A stretch of DNA of 9,280 nucleotides from Phycisphaerae bacterium. Its GTDB lineage: Bacteria; Planctomycetota; Phycisphaerae; Phycisphaerales; SM1A02. The position numbers and the translations under genes are program-made. The stretch covers positions 1 through 9,280 of the forward strand of contig NYSW01000075.1 in NCBI GenBank assembly GCA_002683195.1, read 5' to 3'. The notes under the pieces were generated by a model. The model ran no database searches and had not been told where the DNA came from. It saw only the letters and a program-made list of their open reading frames with translations. This document shows positions 1-6,918 of this stretch, piece after piece. How positions within the stretch are numbered: the first letter of the stretch is position 1; every line of letters begins with the position of its first letter.

Positions 1-783
1 CTGGATTCATCCCAGTTCTACTACGGAGACCTCGAGGGTGAGAAGCACCTTCGATACGTCCCGAATGCAGGGCACTCCCTCCGCAATACCGATGCGATTT
101 CCGGGATTCTCGGGTTCTACCAGGGTGTTCTCGCGGGTCGGGATCGGCCGAAGATGGATTGGTCGCTGTCCCCTGACGGCACCATCGAGGTCACGACCGA
201 CCGGGAACCCTCGAAGGCCCTGCTCTGGCAGGCCACCAACCCCGACGCCCGAGACTTTCGCCTCGACAGCATCGGCCCCGCCTTCGTGAGCACGCCGCTC
301 CGGGCGGAGGAGAAGGGCCGATACGTGGCCAGGCTCGATTCTCCCGGGAAGGGATGGACGGCGGGATTCATCGAACTCACGTACGAGGAACCGGGCACCG
401 CTCCCCTGACATTCACCACCGAGGTGAACATCGTGCCCCGGACCCTTCCCTTCCGCGACAAGGCCGGAGACCGGGAGACATGGGTGACGGTCGCGTGCGA
501 CGCCCCGGGGGGGCCAGCTGCCGACCAGCTGGTGGCCATGGCGTGGCCCCTCGCAGACAGCCGGCCGGGAATCTCGGAGTTCTCCGTTCATCGTGACGGC
601 CGCAGCGTTCTCTTTCACTGGAAGCCCGATCTCGACGCGCTGGACGATGCGGTCGGTCTCATGCAACTTCTCAAGCAGCAGGGCTGCGAGAACGTCCGGG
701 TGCAACTCGAATCCGGAACCGATATCACCCACATGCCGAAGGGCATGAAGCGACTCGGTCGCGAAGGTGCCGCGCCCGAGTGA
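1..783 (+). CDS. PhoPQ-activated pathogenicity-related (PqaA-type) protein, 3' part of gene
   Basis: The frame is open from base 1 and ends at TGA 781-783, so the 5' end lies outside the window and 260 residues remain. The first residues (SSQFYYGDL, then EKHLRYVPNAGHSL) match, from memory, the late alpha/beta-hydrolase part of the PhoPQ-related family; H25 of the visible part sits where the catalytic histidine is expected. Residues about 50-151 form the beta-rich C-terminal domain typical of the family and end in TTEVNIVPRTLPF, where most members stop. A further 109 residues follow (WVTVACDAP..., then a VLFHWKPDLDALDDAVGLMQ stretch) that I do not recognise. Family members are usually exported; the substrate is not known and the PhoPQ link applies to Salmonella only. 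The signal peptide and nucleophile would lie upstream. An internal ATG at 154 is in frame but is not the start. Confidence 0.85.
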   Translation: MDSSQFYYGDLEGEKHLRYVPNAGHSLRNTDAISGILGFYQGVLAGRDRPKMDWSLSPDGTIEVTTDREPSKALLWQATNPDARDFRLDSIGPAFVSTPLRAEEKGRYVARLDSPGKGWTAGFIELTYEEPGTAPLTFTTEVNIVPRTLPFRDKAGDRETWVTVACDAPGGPAADQLVAMAWPLADSRPGISEFSVHRDGRSVLFHWKPDLDALDDAVGLMQLLKQQGCENVRVQLESGTDITHMPKGMKRLGREGAAPE

Positions 784-962
784 CCAGCGAGCGACCTCGG
801 TCACGTGACCCCTGGAATCCAAATGTGGCCGACGTCGGCACGATTCCAGAGAGTGACTCCAACCTTGGCCGGTTCGTTCTTCGATGCCTGATACTTCTCG
901 GGCTGATCGGTCTCGTCATCAGAGACGAAGAAAAGCGAGCAAGGGCGCATGCTGAAGGATGA
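780..962 (+). CDS. Possible small single-pass membrane protein (60 aa), doubtful
   Basis: A GTG at 780 overlaps the TGA of the preceding hydrolase gene (GTGA overlap), an arrangement that often means translational coupling. The product would be a polar 30-residue N-terminus, one hydrophobic helix (FVLRCLILLGLIGLVI, about residues 32-47) and a charged tail rich in K, R and E. Against a real gene: third-codon GC is only about half, lower than in the clear genes here; no separate ribosome binding site is visible; and two perfect 12-base palindromes fall inside the frame. If it is not a gene, 784-1014 is intergenic. No family is recognised. Confidence 0.3.
   Translation: MTSERPRSRDPWNPNVADVGTIPESDSNLGRFVLRCLILLGLIGLVIRDEEKRARAHAEG
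799..848. repeat. Cluster of perfect palindromes after the PqaA-type gene
   Basis: GGTCACGTGACC (799-810) and GCCGACGTCGGC (828-839) are both perfect 12-base palindromes, with centres 29 bases apart. The second is enclosed by 7-base inverted arms, TGGAATC (813-819) and GATTCCA (842-848), with unequal spacers of 8 and 2 bases. These could be protein-binding sites or a branched RNA structure at the 3' end of the hydrolase mRNA. No run of T follows, so it is not a standard terminator. The sequence is seen directly; the role is unknown. Confidence 0.5.
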
Positions 963-1014
963 CGGTTCCGGGCTTCGACTGGACACGGGACTTCAACCAA
1001 CGAGAGGAACTTCC

Positions 1015-1377
1015 ATGTATAGACCAGCACTGATCATGCTTTTCCTGTTCGCCGGATTGAATTCATGGGGCTGTGATTCCGAGGCCCGGCCACGAACCGA
1101 AGCATCTGGGAGTTCCACTTCCACCGTGCGGAATCTGGTGGTCGACGCCTCGTGCGGACAATGCCAACTCGGTCTTCCAGGCGAAGGATGCGACCTCGCG
1201 ATCGTCTTGAATGGGCGTGCCTACTTCGTTGATGGAAGTCATCTGGACGATCATGGAGACGCTCATGGTCCCCAGGGGCTCTGCAATGCGATACGTAGCG
1301 CCACCGTCACCGGAAATGTCGACGGGTCCCGATTCCAAGCCGAACGATTTGGAATCGTGCCTCTTGGTGACTCCTGA
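1015..1377 (+). CDS. Small cysteine-rich exported lipoprotein, DUF6370-like
   Basis: The product has 120 residues. I chose the ATG at 1015 over the in-frame ATG at 949 because AGAGG (1003-1007) lies 7 bases upstream and the product then begins with a signal sequence (MYRPALIMLFLFAGLNSWGC). C20 in SWGC could be the lipidated cysteine, although W at -2 is not ideal for a lipobox. After a low-complexity Ser/Thr linker comes a compact domain with CGQCQ, GEGCDLA, a V-LNGRAYFVDG strand, HLDDHGDAHG and GLCNAI. From memory this pattern fits the DUF6370 family of small periplasmic proteins, whose function is unknown. The four domain cysteines and clustered His/Asp residues suggest disulfides or metal binding, which is inference. 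It stands alone, downstream of the palindrome cluster. Confidence 0.65.
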   Translation: MYRPALIMLFLFAGLNSWGCDSEARPRTEASGSSTSTVRNLVVDASCGQCQLGLPGEGCDLAIVLNGRAYFVDGSHLDDHGDAHGPQGLCNAIRSATVTGNVDGSRFQAERFGIVPLGDS

Positions 1378-1482
1378 AGGCCGGATCTGATCCAGAACGG
1401 CCGGGACTGAGCATTCCGAGCCCTCCGGTAACACGTTCCGGGCTCGATCACGGGGTCCCCAGGGGGATCTCGAGGCATAAGG

Positions 1483-1511
1483 TTGGACCTGAAAAATCAA
1501 ATTGATAGGAT
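1483..1511 (+). promoter_or_regulatory. Possible promoter for the FG-GAP/dockerin gene
   Basis: TTGGAC (1483-1488) and TAGGAT (1506-1511) are 17 bases apart, inside an AT-rich patch that stands out in the GC-rich 254-base gap (1378-1631). The -10 matches consensus at 4 of 6 positions and the -35 at only 3, so the call is weak. It would give a leader of about 110 bases before the ATG at 1632. The rest of the gap shows no clear element beyond a short GGATC-T-GATCC palindrome at 1383-1393. Confidence 0.3.
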
Positions 1512-1631
1512 CGGAGTCATAAACGGTTCCAGAAGCCCTACATGCAGGCAGGGACAGGGTCTCCTCCGTCACGGACGGTGGAAGAACCACCAATGGGGTC
1601 CCTTTCCTCACCGGACCGAAAGGTGGCGGCG

Positions 1632-3713
1632 ATGTCCAAATCAGAGAATCGTGGAATCATGAACTTCAGAACGGTGACCGGACTGCTTTTGGCACTCTGC
1701 TGCGTCCAGCAAGTGTCGGCGCAATCGTTCAACTACTGGATCGATCCTTCCGGTGGCCTCTGGAATGATCCATCGAACTGGTCCGACGGCTTCGTGCCGG
1801 GGCCCACCGATGCCGGTTACCTCATCCTCGACGCCGATTACACCATCCTCTCGCAGGAGACGACGGCGAGAGACCTCTACGTGGACGCCGGACGGATCGA
1901 TTTTCGAACCACGGCATCCGCCACCTTGAGCGTCAGCGGTCTTTGCGAGATCACCGGCAATCTGAACAGCGGCAACCCCGCGAGTCTGCGGCTCTTCGGG
2001 CCGGGGACGGCGGCGATCGGCGAACTCCAGCTCGGCCTGGCCAACATCGGCTCCGAGCTGTCCATCGCCGCAGCACGGACCGTCGTGGTCGACACCGCCG
2101 TCTCGACTTCGTTCAGCACCTTGCGTTTCGAACTGGATAGCCATTCGGCGGCCGCAGGCGCCGCCCTGGACGTTCGGGACCGGGCTTTTCTTCCCGGCAC
2201 GCTCGTCTTGAGCGGATCCGTGGGCGATTTTCCGGAGGCGGGGGACGTGGTTCTCCTCGCGGACGGACGCCAGGCCGCGACCGGAATCCAAGCCCTCCCA
2301 CGATTCGGCTTGATCGAACCGCCTTCCGGACTTGATGTCCTGCTCGATTTCAACGTCAATCAGTCAACCGGACTGTTTCGTCTCTTGACGGGCAAGGTCG
2401 TTGAAGCGGAAGCGGCAGCCTCGGTGATCCTCGAGCAGGACCTGGTGGTGAACGAGAATCCCATCGATCTTCTGGTGGTCGATCTTGATGGAGACGGTGA
2501 CGACGATCTGGTGCTGATTCGCGCCAACGGCAAACACCCCGTGCTCCTGCGGTCCGCGAGCGGCTCCTTCGTCCCAAGCACCGAGCTGAGCTCGAACCCC
2601 GGCGTGGTCGGTGGCGCCGCCGGTGACTTCGACCAGGACGGCTTCATCGATCTCGCGATCATTTCCTCTACCGTGGCTCTGGGCCGGCAGGTCGAGCTTT
2701 TCCTGAATCTGAATGGCGATGCCATCTTCAGCCCCGGTCCATTCACCTCGCTTGACGAGGAACCGGTGTCGATCACCGCCATCAGAATCCCCGATGCGTT
2801 CTCGTTCACCGACTCGACCGGAGTCGGTATCACGACCGCGAGCAACTCGCGAGGAAAGACCAGCGCCTACAAGACGACGGCGAACGATCTGACCAAGGCC
2901 GGCGAAGTCGAAGTCGGTGACGAGCCCGGGCCTTCCGATCCGATCGACGACGAAAACAAGAAGGATCCCGGTTCGGTGATCGGCGTCGCCGCCGAATCCG
3001 ATGCGTTGGTGCCGCAACCCGTGCTGCAGATCATCCGGACCATCTCCCCGACCTCCGGGGGACTCGAGATCGTCGAGACCGTCGTTCTTTCGGGAACCGC
3101 GATCGACTTCGCGTCCGGCGACCTCGACGAGGACGGGATTCCTGAAACCCTCGTCATCACGGATGCCGGCCGTCTCGACCTGATCGATTATGGAACGCAG
3201 ACCGAGGTCTTCTCCGTTCCGATCGCTCCGAATGCACGTGCCATCGCGCTGGGCGACCTGGATTCAGAAGGCGGCCGCGACGTGGTGATCGCTTTCGAGG
3301 ATGGGGCGAATCAGGGGCGGCTTTGCATCTATGAAGCCATGATCTGGCCTTCGACGGGAGCACCGGATGTGAATCTTCGATTCACCCTGAACCTGCGTTC
3401 GGAAGTCCCGATCCCGGGAATCGAACCTGGGACCCTCGGTGCGGTATCAGGCTCTGAAAGTCGGATCGTCCTGGCCGGTGAGCAGACCAATGGCGTCTCC
3501 CGCTTCGAATCCAGGCGGTACGAAGAAGTACCGATCGGCGGATGCGTTTCAGCCGATTTCAATGCCGATGGCCGCGTCGATTCCGACGACCTCGGGATTC
3601 TGATCGGCTTCTGGGGAGTCTGCAAGGGCGGCTGCCCCGCGGACTTCAATGACGACGGCATGGTCGGCCCCGCGGACCTCGGTGTGCTCTTCTCGGAATG
3701 GGGACCCTGCTGA
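1632..3713 (+). CDS. Secreted FG-GAP/VCBS-repeat protein with C-terminal dockerin
   Basis: The product has 693 residues. The ATG at 1632 is preferred: AAAGG (1619-1623) lies 8 bases upstream, and the product starts with a basic n-region, a hydrophobic core (residues 14-25) and a VSA-QS cleavage site near residue 30. In-frame ATGs at 1542 and 1659 are alternatives. An N-terminal beta module (W-x5-GLWNDPSNWSDG-VPG-TD, from residue 35) resembles the autotransporter/passenger-type repeats common in planctomycetes. Four FG-GAP/VCBS-like calcium-loop motifs follow: VDLDGDGDDD (283), GDFDQDGFID (331), GDLDEDGIPE (496) and GDLDSEGGRD (541), suggesting an incomplete beta-propeller. An acidic linker lies near residues 424-445. 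The end is a two-repeat dockerin: DFNADGRVDSDDLGILIGFWG (642-662, first D to last G) and DFNDDGMVGPADLGVLFSEWG (671-691), each followed by a cysteine within two residues. Dockerins bind calcium and a cohesin partner in cellulosomes; their planctomycete partners are mostly unknown. Confidence 0.85.
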   Translation: MSKSENRGIMNFRTVTGLLLALCCVQQVSAQSFNYWIDPSGGLWNDPSNWSDGFVPGPTDAGYLILDADYTILSQETTARDLYVDAGRIDFRTTASATLSVSGLCEITGNLNSGNPASLRLFGPGTAAIGELQLGLANIGSELSIAAARTVVVDTAVSTSFSTLRFELDSHSAAAGAALDVRDRAFLPGTLVLSGSVGDFPEAGDVVLLADGRQAATGIQALPRFGLIEPPSGLDVLLDFNVNQSTGLFRLLTGKVVEAEAAASVILEQDLVVNENPIDLLVVDLDGDGDDDLVLIRANGKHPVLLRSASGSFVPSTELSSNPGVVGGAAGDFDQDGFIDLAIISSTVALGRQVELFLNLNGDAIFSPGPFTSLDEEPVSITAIRIPDAFSFTDSTGVGITTASNSRGKTSAYKTTANDLTKAGEVEVGDEPGPSDPIDDENKKDPGSVIGVAAESDALVPQPVLQIIRTISPTSGGLEIVETVVLSGTAIDFASGDLDEDGIPETLVITDAGRLDLIDYGTQTEVFSVPIAPNARAIALGDLDSEGGRDVVIAFEDGANQGRLCIYEAMIWPSTGAPDVNLRFTLNLRSEVPIPGIEPGTLGAVSGSESRIVLAGEQTNGVSRFESRRYEEVPIGGCVSADFNADGRVDSDDLGILIGFWGVCKGGCPADFNDDGMVGPADLGVLFSEWGPC

Positions 3714-3738
3714 GGGTGTCCGTTTCACCGCTCGGCCA

Positions 3739-5715
3739 TCATTGCCGCCGAAGTGAATCTCGAATCGAACGAGTGACCAGTGCGGCCAGCGCGGCGGATC
3801 CCCGGGGCGTGAAGTGGACATCCACCGGTCGCTGGAGTTCTCCGATCCCACTCGCGACTCCGCGGTGGAGATCTGAAATCATGATGCCATGCTCGGTCAT
3901 GAGGCGTCGTGCGACCGCGTTGTACCGATCCACGTCTTCGGGATCTCGATGAGGCCTGACCCGCCCTTCGGGCACCGGTGTGGTGGTGGCGAAGACTGGA
4001 ATCGCGCCGCTGGCGATGATGCTCTCGACGATCACTCGCAACTGTCGCTCGTAGGTCTTCAGGTCCGCCTGGGGGGAATCCCTCGGATCAGTCGAGGAAG
4101 TTCCACCCGGACCGATCCGCTTGAGATCATGAAGGCCGAAATTGAAATGGACGAGATCGAAGTCGCCGCCATCGAGCTTGAGCCAGTCGTCGATCCGTGC
4201 CGAGCCGAGCGTCGTTCCTTCGCAGTTCTCCTTTGGGCGAACGACCACCGCTTCGGCGTCGAGTCCGGCGACCACGCCGGCGTGGTAGCCCATCGAGATG
4301 GAATCCCCGAGTAGCAGCACTCGAGGAAGCGATGGCCCGGACGCCCGTGCGACCTGATGCGCTCTCTCGCACTTCTTGCGAAGGCGTTCCAGATCGGCCG
4401 ACCGATCCGGATGATCCGCCAGGTTGACCAACTCGTCCGGATCGCGTTCGAGGTCGTGCAGAAATTCACCGTCGGATGGGTGGTCGAGATACCGCGCGTA
4501 CTTCATCGCCGCTTCGCGGTACCCGATCCAGCGTGGAATCTCGGGGTGCTTCATTCCATGCTCGACCAAGAAACCGTCTCGGGAACCGGCAGGGGTTCCG
4601 ATCGGAAGCGGGCGACCGGGCGAGGATGACCAGTCTTCGGTGATCCCGGCGATCTGCAGGATGGTCGGTCTGAGGTCGAGGTTCAGCACCATGGCGTGGT
4701 CGACCCGGCCGCGTTGGTCCACTGGAAGCCGCGGGTCGAAGACCACGAGCGGTATGCGAAGGGATTCCTCGTAATGAGACCACTTCCCAGCGAATCCACG
4801 CTCCCCCATGTAGTACCCGTTGTCACCAACGAAGATCACCACCGTGTTCCTCGCCCGATCGAGACGCTCGATCTCCGCCAGAATTCGGCCGATGTTTCGA
4901 TCCATACCCGCAAGCAGACGGAAATAGTCCCGCAGATTTCGCTGGTACTTCTCCGGCGTGTCCCATCGCCAGTGAAAGCGATCGCGATTCATCGAGGTAC
5001 GTAGGAAATCCGGATGCGCGGCGAAGATCGCCGGGTCATCCAGACGCGGCGGAGGCATGGTGAGGTCTGCATGCAGGGTGGCTTCGGTTTCGGCCGGCGG
5101 ATAGTGATCCTCGAGGTCGGAATCTTCCGCGTGGCCGGCATTGAAACTCACGGAGAGACAGAACGGCTTTTCTTCAGGCGTCTCCGCGAGGAACGCGATC
5201 GAGGCGTCACCGATCAGATCCGTCACGTGCCGGACCGATCCATCGGGTTTCTGCTTGCGGTAGGGGCCTGCAGTCAGGGGCACGAAGGAATCGAACATCT
5301 CGGCCACCAGACCTGGTCCGCGTTCGAGGCGAATGCCGAACTTTCCGACGAATCCGGTGCGGTACCCCCGGTCACGGAGCCGGGCCGGATAGGTGGAACG
5401 AGCCAGCGAGGCTCGGAGACCCGGACGCCCGAAGGTGTGGTGGTGAGCACTCTCCGGCAGGCCCGTCAGGATCGAAGCTCGACTTGCCGCACAGATGCTG
5501 GTGGTGACGAATGCCTGATCGAAACGCACCCCTTCCAATGCGAGGCGGTCGAGGTTCGGGGTCTGCACGATGGGATGCCCGGCACACCCCAGTACGTCCG
5601 CTCGATGGTCGTCGGAAACCAGAAGCAGGACGTTCGGCCGCTCATCGGCGAGGGCGACCTCGAACGAAAAGAGGATCAAGATGAGGACAGCATGGAATCG
5701 AAACACGTCTTGCAT
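3739..5715 (-). CDS. Secreted sulfatase fused to SGNH/GDSL hydrolase domain
   Basis: The product has 658 residues and an N-terminal signal peptide (hydrophobic residues 9-22, cleavage near ALA-DE at 23/24). Residues 27-455 form a type I sulfatase: metal ligands D35 and D36 (SDDHR), the formylglycine signature C75-A-A-S-R79, K125 (GKFG), D298-N299 (GDNG) and K311 (GKW), then the usual C-terminal LHDLERDPDELVNLA segment. The cysteine in the signature implies activation by a formylglycine-generating enzyme encoded elsewhere. Where many members have GKWHLG, this one has GKFGI and so lacks that histidine. Residues 465-655 are an SGNH hydrolase: nucleophile S472 (GDS), GLHD at 527-530 with His in place of the usual Asn, and D632-x-H634 (DVHFT). 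The two-domain enzyme could remove sulfate and ester groups from one substrate; the substrate cannot be told from sequence. ATG lies one base after the stop of the DUF962 gene, so coupled translation is likely. Confidence 0.9.
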   Translation of the reverse strand: MQDVFRFHAVLILILFSFEVALADERPNVLLLVSDDHRADVLGCAGHPIVQTPNLDRLALEGVRFDQAFVTTSICAASRASILTGLPESAHHHTFGRPGLRASLARSTYPARLRDRGYRTGFVGKFGIRLERGPGLVAEMFDSFVPLTAGPYRKQKPDGSVRHVTDLIGDASIAFLAETPEEKPFCLSVSFNAGHAEDSDLEDHYPPAETEATLHADLTMPPPRLDDPAIFAAHPDFLRTSMNRDRFHWRWDTPEKYQRNLRDYFRLLAGMDRNIGRILAEIERLDRARNTVVIFVGDNGYYMGERGFAGKWSHYEESLRIPLVVFDPRLPVDQRGRVDHAMVLNLDLRPTILQIAGITEDWSSSPGRPLPIGTPAGSRDGFLVEHGMKHPEIPRWIGYREAAMKYARYLDHPSDGEFLHDLERDPDELVNLADHPDRSADLERLRKKCERAHQVARASGPSLPRVLLLGDSISMGYHAGVVAGLDAEAVVVRPKENCEGTTLGSARIDDWLKLDGGDFDLVHFNFGLHDLKRIGPGGTSSTDPRDSPQADLKTYERQLRVIVESIIASGAIPVFATTTPVPEGRVRPHRDPEDVDRYNAVARRLMTEHGIMISDLHRGVASGIGELQRPVDVHFTPRGSAALAALVTRSIRDSLRRQ

Positions 5716-5716
5716 C

Positions 5717-6187
5717 TCAGAAGGGAATGCCGAATTTGCGATAGACCTTGCTCAACAGCCACGCTGGACCGACCAGAAGAAACTGAATGTCCTCGAGAAA
5801 AGAGGGCTTCTCGCCCTCGATCCGGTGGCCGATGAACTGGGCGATCCATGCGAACACGAAGATTCCGATCGCGATCGGCCAGAGCGGCCACGGCATGAAG
5901 TGGCCCCAGTTCAGAATGATCGCCAGTGCGATCCCGGCGAGGATCAACATGCCGATGGTGATTGAAAGCGACAACCGCACGTAGAAGACGAGGGCGAAGA
6001 ACACCAACACCATGGCCCAGTCGAACCAGGGCACGAGGGTCGCCAACGGGCCGGTCGGCAAGGCATGGAGAAGGGCGATGAGACTGAACGCGATCAGTGG
6101 GACGCAAACCCAGTGAATCACTTCGTTCACGTGATTCTGGTGACTGTGGCCGTACGCATCGAACCACTCGTTGATCGTTCTCGGCAT
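5717..6187 (-). CDS. DUF962/Mpo1-like membrane protein
   Basis: The product has 156 residues and about four transmembrane segments, in the regions 24-46, 52-72, 74-90 and 98-119. The N-terminal block WFDAYGHSHQNHVNEVIHW (H16, N21 and H25 in conserved places) and the late block WIAQFIGHRIEGEKPS (H121, E124) are hallmarks of the DUF962 family. The yeast member Mpo1 (YGL010W) is an iron-dependent dioxygenase acting on 2-hydroxy fatty acids in alpha-oxidation; bacterial members are largely uncharacterised, so the activity here is inference from family. The start has GGAGA about 9 bases upstream on the minus strand. It lies 64 bases after the stop of the exported-protein gene and one base before the sulfatase start, in a likely operon. 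Confidence 0.85.
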   Translation of the reverse strand: MPRTINEWFDAYGHSHQNHVNEVIHWVCVPLIAFSLIALLHALPTGPLATLVPWFDWAMVLVFFALVFYVRLSLSITIGMLILAGIALAIILNWGHFMPWPLWPIAIGIFVFAWIAQFIGHRIEGEKPSFLEDIQFLLVGPAWLLSKVYRKFGIPF

Positions 6188-6212
6188 GGAATGAGATCTC
6201 CGGTATCAATTT

Positions 6213-6227
6213 CTCCGACGGTCGGAG
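6213..6227. promoter_or_regulatory. Perfect 7-1-7 inverted repeat upstream of DUF962 gene
   Basis: CTCCGAC, one base, then GTCGGAG lies in the 64-base gap between the exported-protein gene and the DUF962 gene, about 25 bases before the latter's start. It could be an operator or a short mRNA hairpin. It shares the half-site CCGAC with the palindrome at 828-839, but the half-site spacing differs. No binding protein can be named. Confidence 0.35.
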
Positions 6228-6251
6228 GGTACCGAGGAACCATGACTTCAT

Positions 6252-6767
6252 TCAACGTCGAGTGACGGAGAGGAATACCGGCCTGATCTCCTGCACTCCG
6301 ACCACGCGGCCCCTCGGCCCGATCTCGACCACCCGTACGGGGCCTGGCCGGTCGATCGCCACCCGGGTTTCGCCCACGTAACCCGCCAGATCGCCGTCAA
6401 CGTGTCGCTCTAGAAACTCGATGGCCCGGGGATCCGCGGTGAAGACGAGAATTCGATTCGAAGCCCCGGCACCCAATCCATGCACCGCACCAGGTTCGGC
6501 CAGGACAAGCTCGGCATGTGGAATGAGCAGCGAACTCCGGCCCCTGGGCCGCTGGGCCGCGCTTTCACGGGATGTGACCCGAGCCGAAAGAGCTCGGCAG
6601 ACCGGAGGGCCGATGGCGGACGACAAATCCACCCACGGTCGACCACGCCAGTCCTGGTCCGCGGAGGCCTCCGCCGCCCGGGTCATCAGCAACCACGATC
6701 CTCCCAGAACGACCGCCGTCGTGGCTACGAGTGCAAAGAGCCTGGATGCAGATTTGGAGTCGCGCAT
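6252..6767 (-). CDS. Exported or membrane-anchored protein of unknown function
   Basis: The product has 171 residues and I recognise no family. It opens with a short charged segment (MRDSKSASR) and a hydrophobic stretch at residues 10-28 that could be a signal peptide or anchor. The remainder is arginine-rich with few lysines. The last 80 residues look like a compact alternating alpha/beta region (RILVFTADPRAIEFLERHV, then TRVAIDRPGPVRVVEIGPRG). The codon pattern is GC-rich at third positions, as in the clear genes, which supports a real gene. The ATG at 6767 has only a weak purine stretch upstream. It is the first gene of the likely unit with the DUF962 and sulfatase genes and is divergent from trpA across 151 bases. 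Confidence 0.65.
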   Translation of the reverse strand: MRDSKSASRLFALVATTAVVLGGSWLLMTRAAEASADQDWRGRPWVDLSSAIGPPVCRALSARVTSRESAAQRPRGRSSLLIPHAELVLAEPGAVHGLGAGASNRILVFTADPRAIEFLERHVDGDLAGYVGETRVAIDRPGPVRVVEIGPRGRVVGVQEIRPVFLSVTRR

Positions 6768-6865
6768 GCCACGTTCATCGAATCACTCGACCGCCCATTG
6801 AACCGGTACCGGGAAGAACCTGGCAGGTCTCCGGCCGGACACCTCAAACCAGACGGGTGGGGGAG

Positions 6866-6910
6866 TTGACTCGATCCCTCGGGTCCGAAAATCCGCGTCC
6901 TCGCTAGAAT
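6866..6910 (+). promoter_or_regulatory. Possible trpA promoter elements
   Basis: Two overlapping options are seen before trpA. TTGACT (6866-6871) can pair with GAAAAT (6887-6892) at a short 15-base spacing. TAGAAT (6905-6910) is a good -10 match only 8 bases before the ATG, which would give an almost leaderless mRNA, in keeping with the absence of a ribosome binding site before the start; it has no clear -35 at 17 bases. No trp leader peptide or attenuator is visible in the 151-base gap. Confidence 0.3.
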
Positions 6911-6918
6911 GAAATCCC

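Noticed and set aside
7..822. Open frame of 271 codons on the minus strand
   Set aside because: It is antisense to the PqaA-type gene, whose translation matches a known family; the frame is a by-product of high GC content.
2364..3017. Open frame of 217 codons on the minus strand, and others of 160-216 codons around 1641-2845
   Set aside because: They are antisense to the FG-GAP/dockerin gene and look like arginine-rich shadow translations.
5014..5835. Open frame of 273 codons on the plus strand
   Set aside because: It runs antisense to the sulfatase and DUF962 genes, which have clear motifs; its translation has no recognisable domain.
5676..6251. Open frame of 191 codons on the minus strand
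   Set aside because: It overlaps the DUF962 gene in another frame and lacks any membrane or motif pattern.
6803..6812. 10-base palindrome CCGGTACCGG between the divergent genes
   Set aside because: Several palindromes of this length are expected by chance in a window this size.
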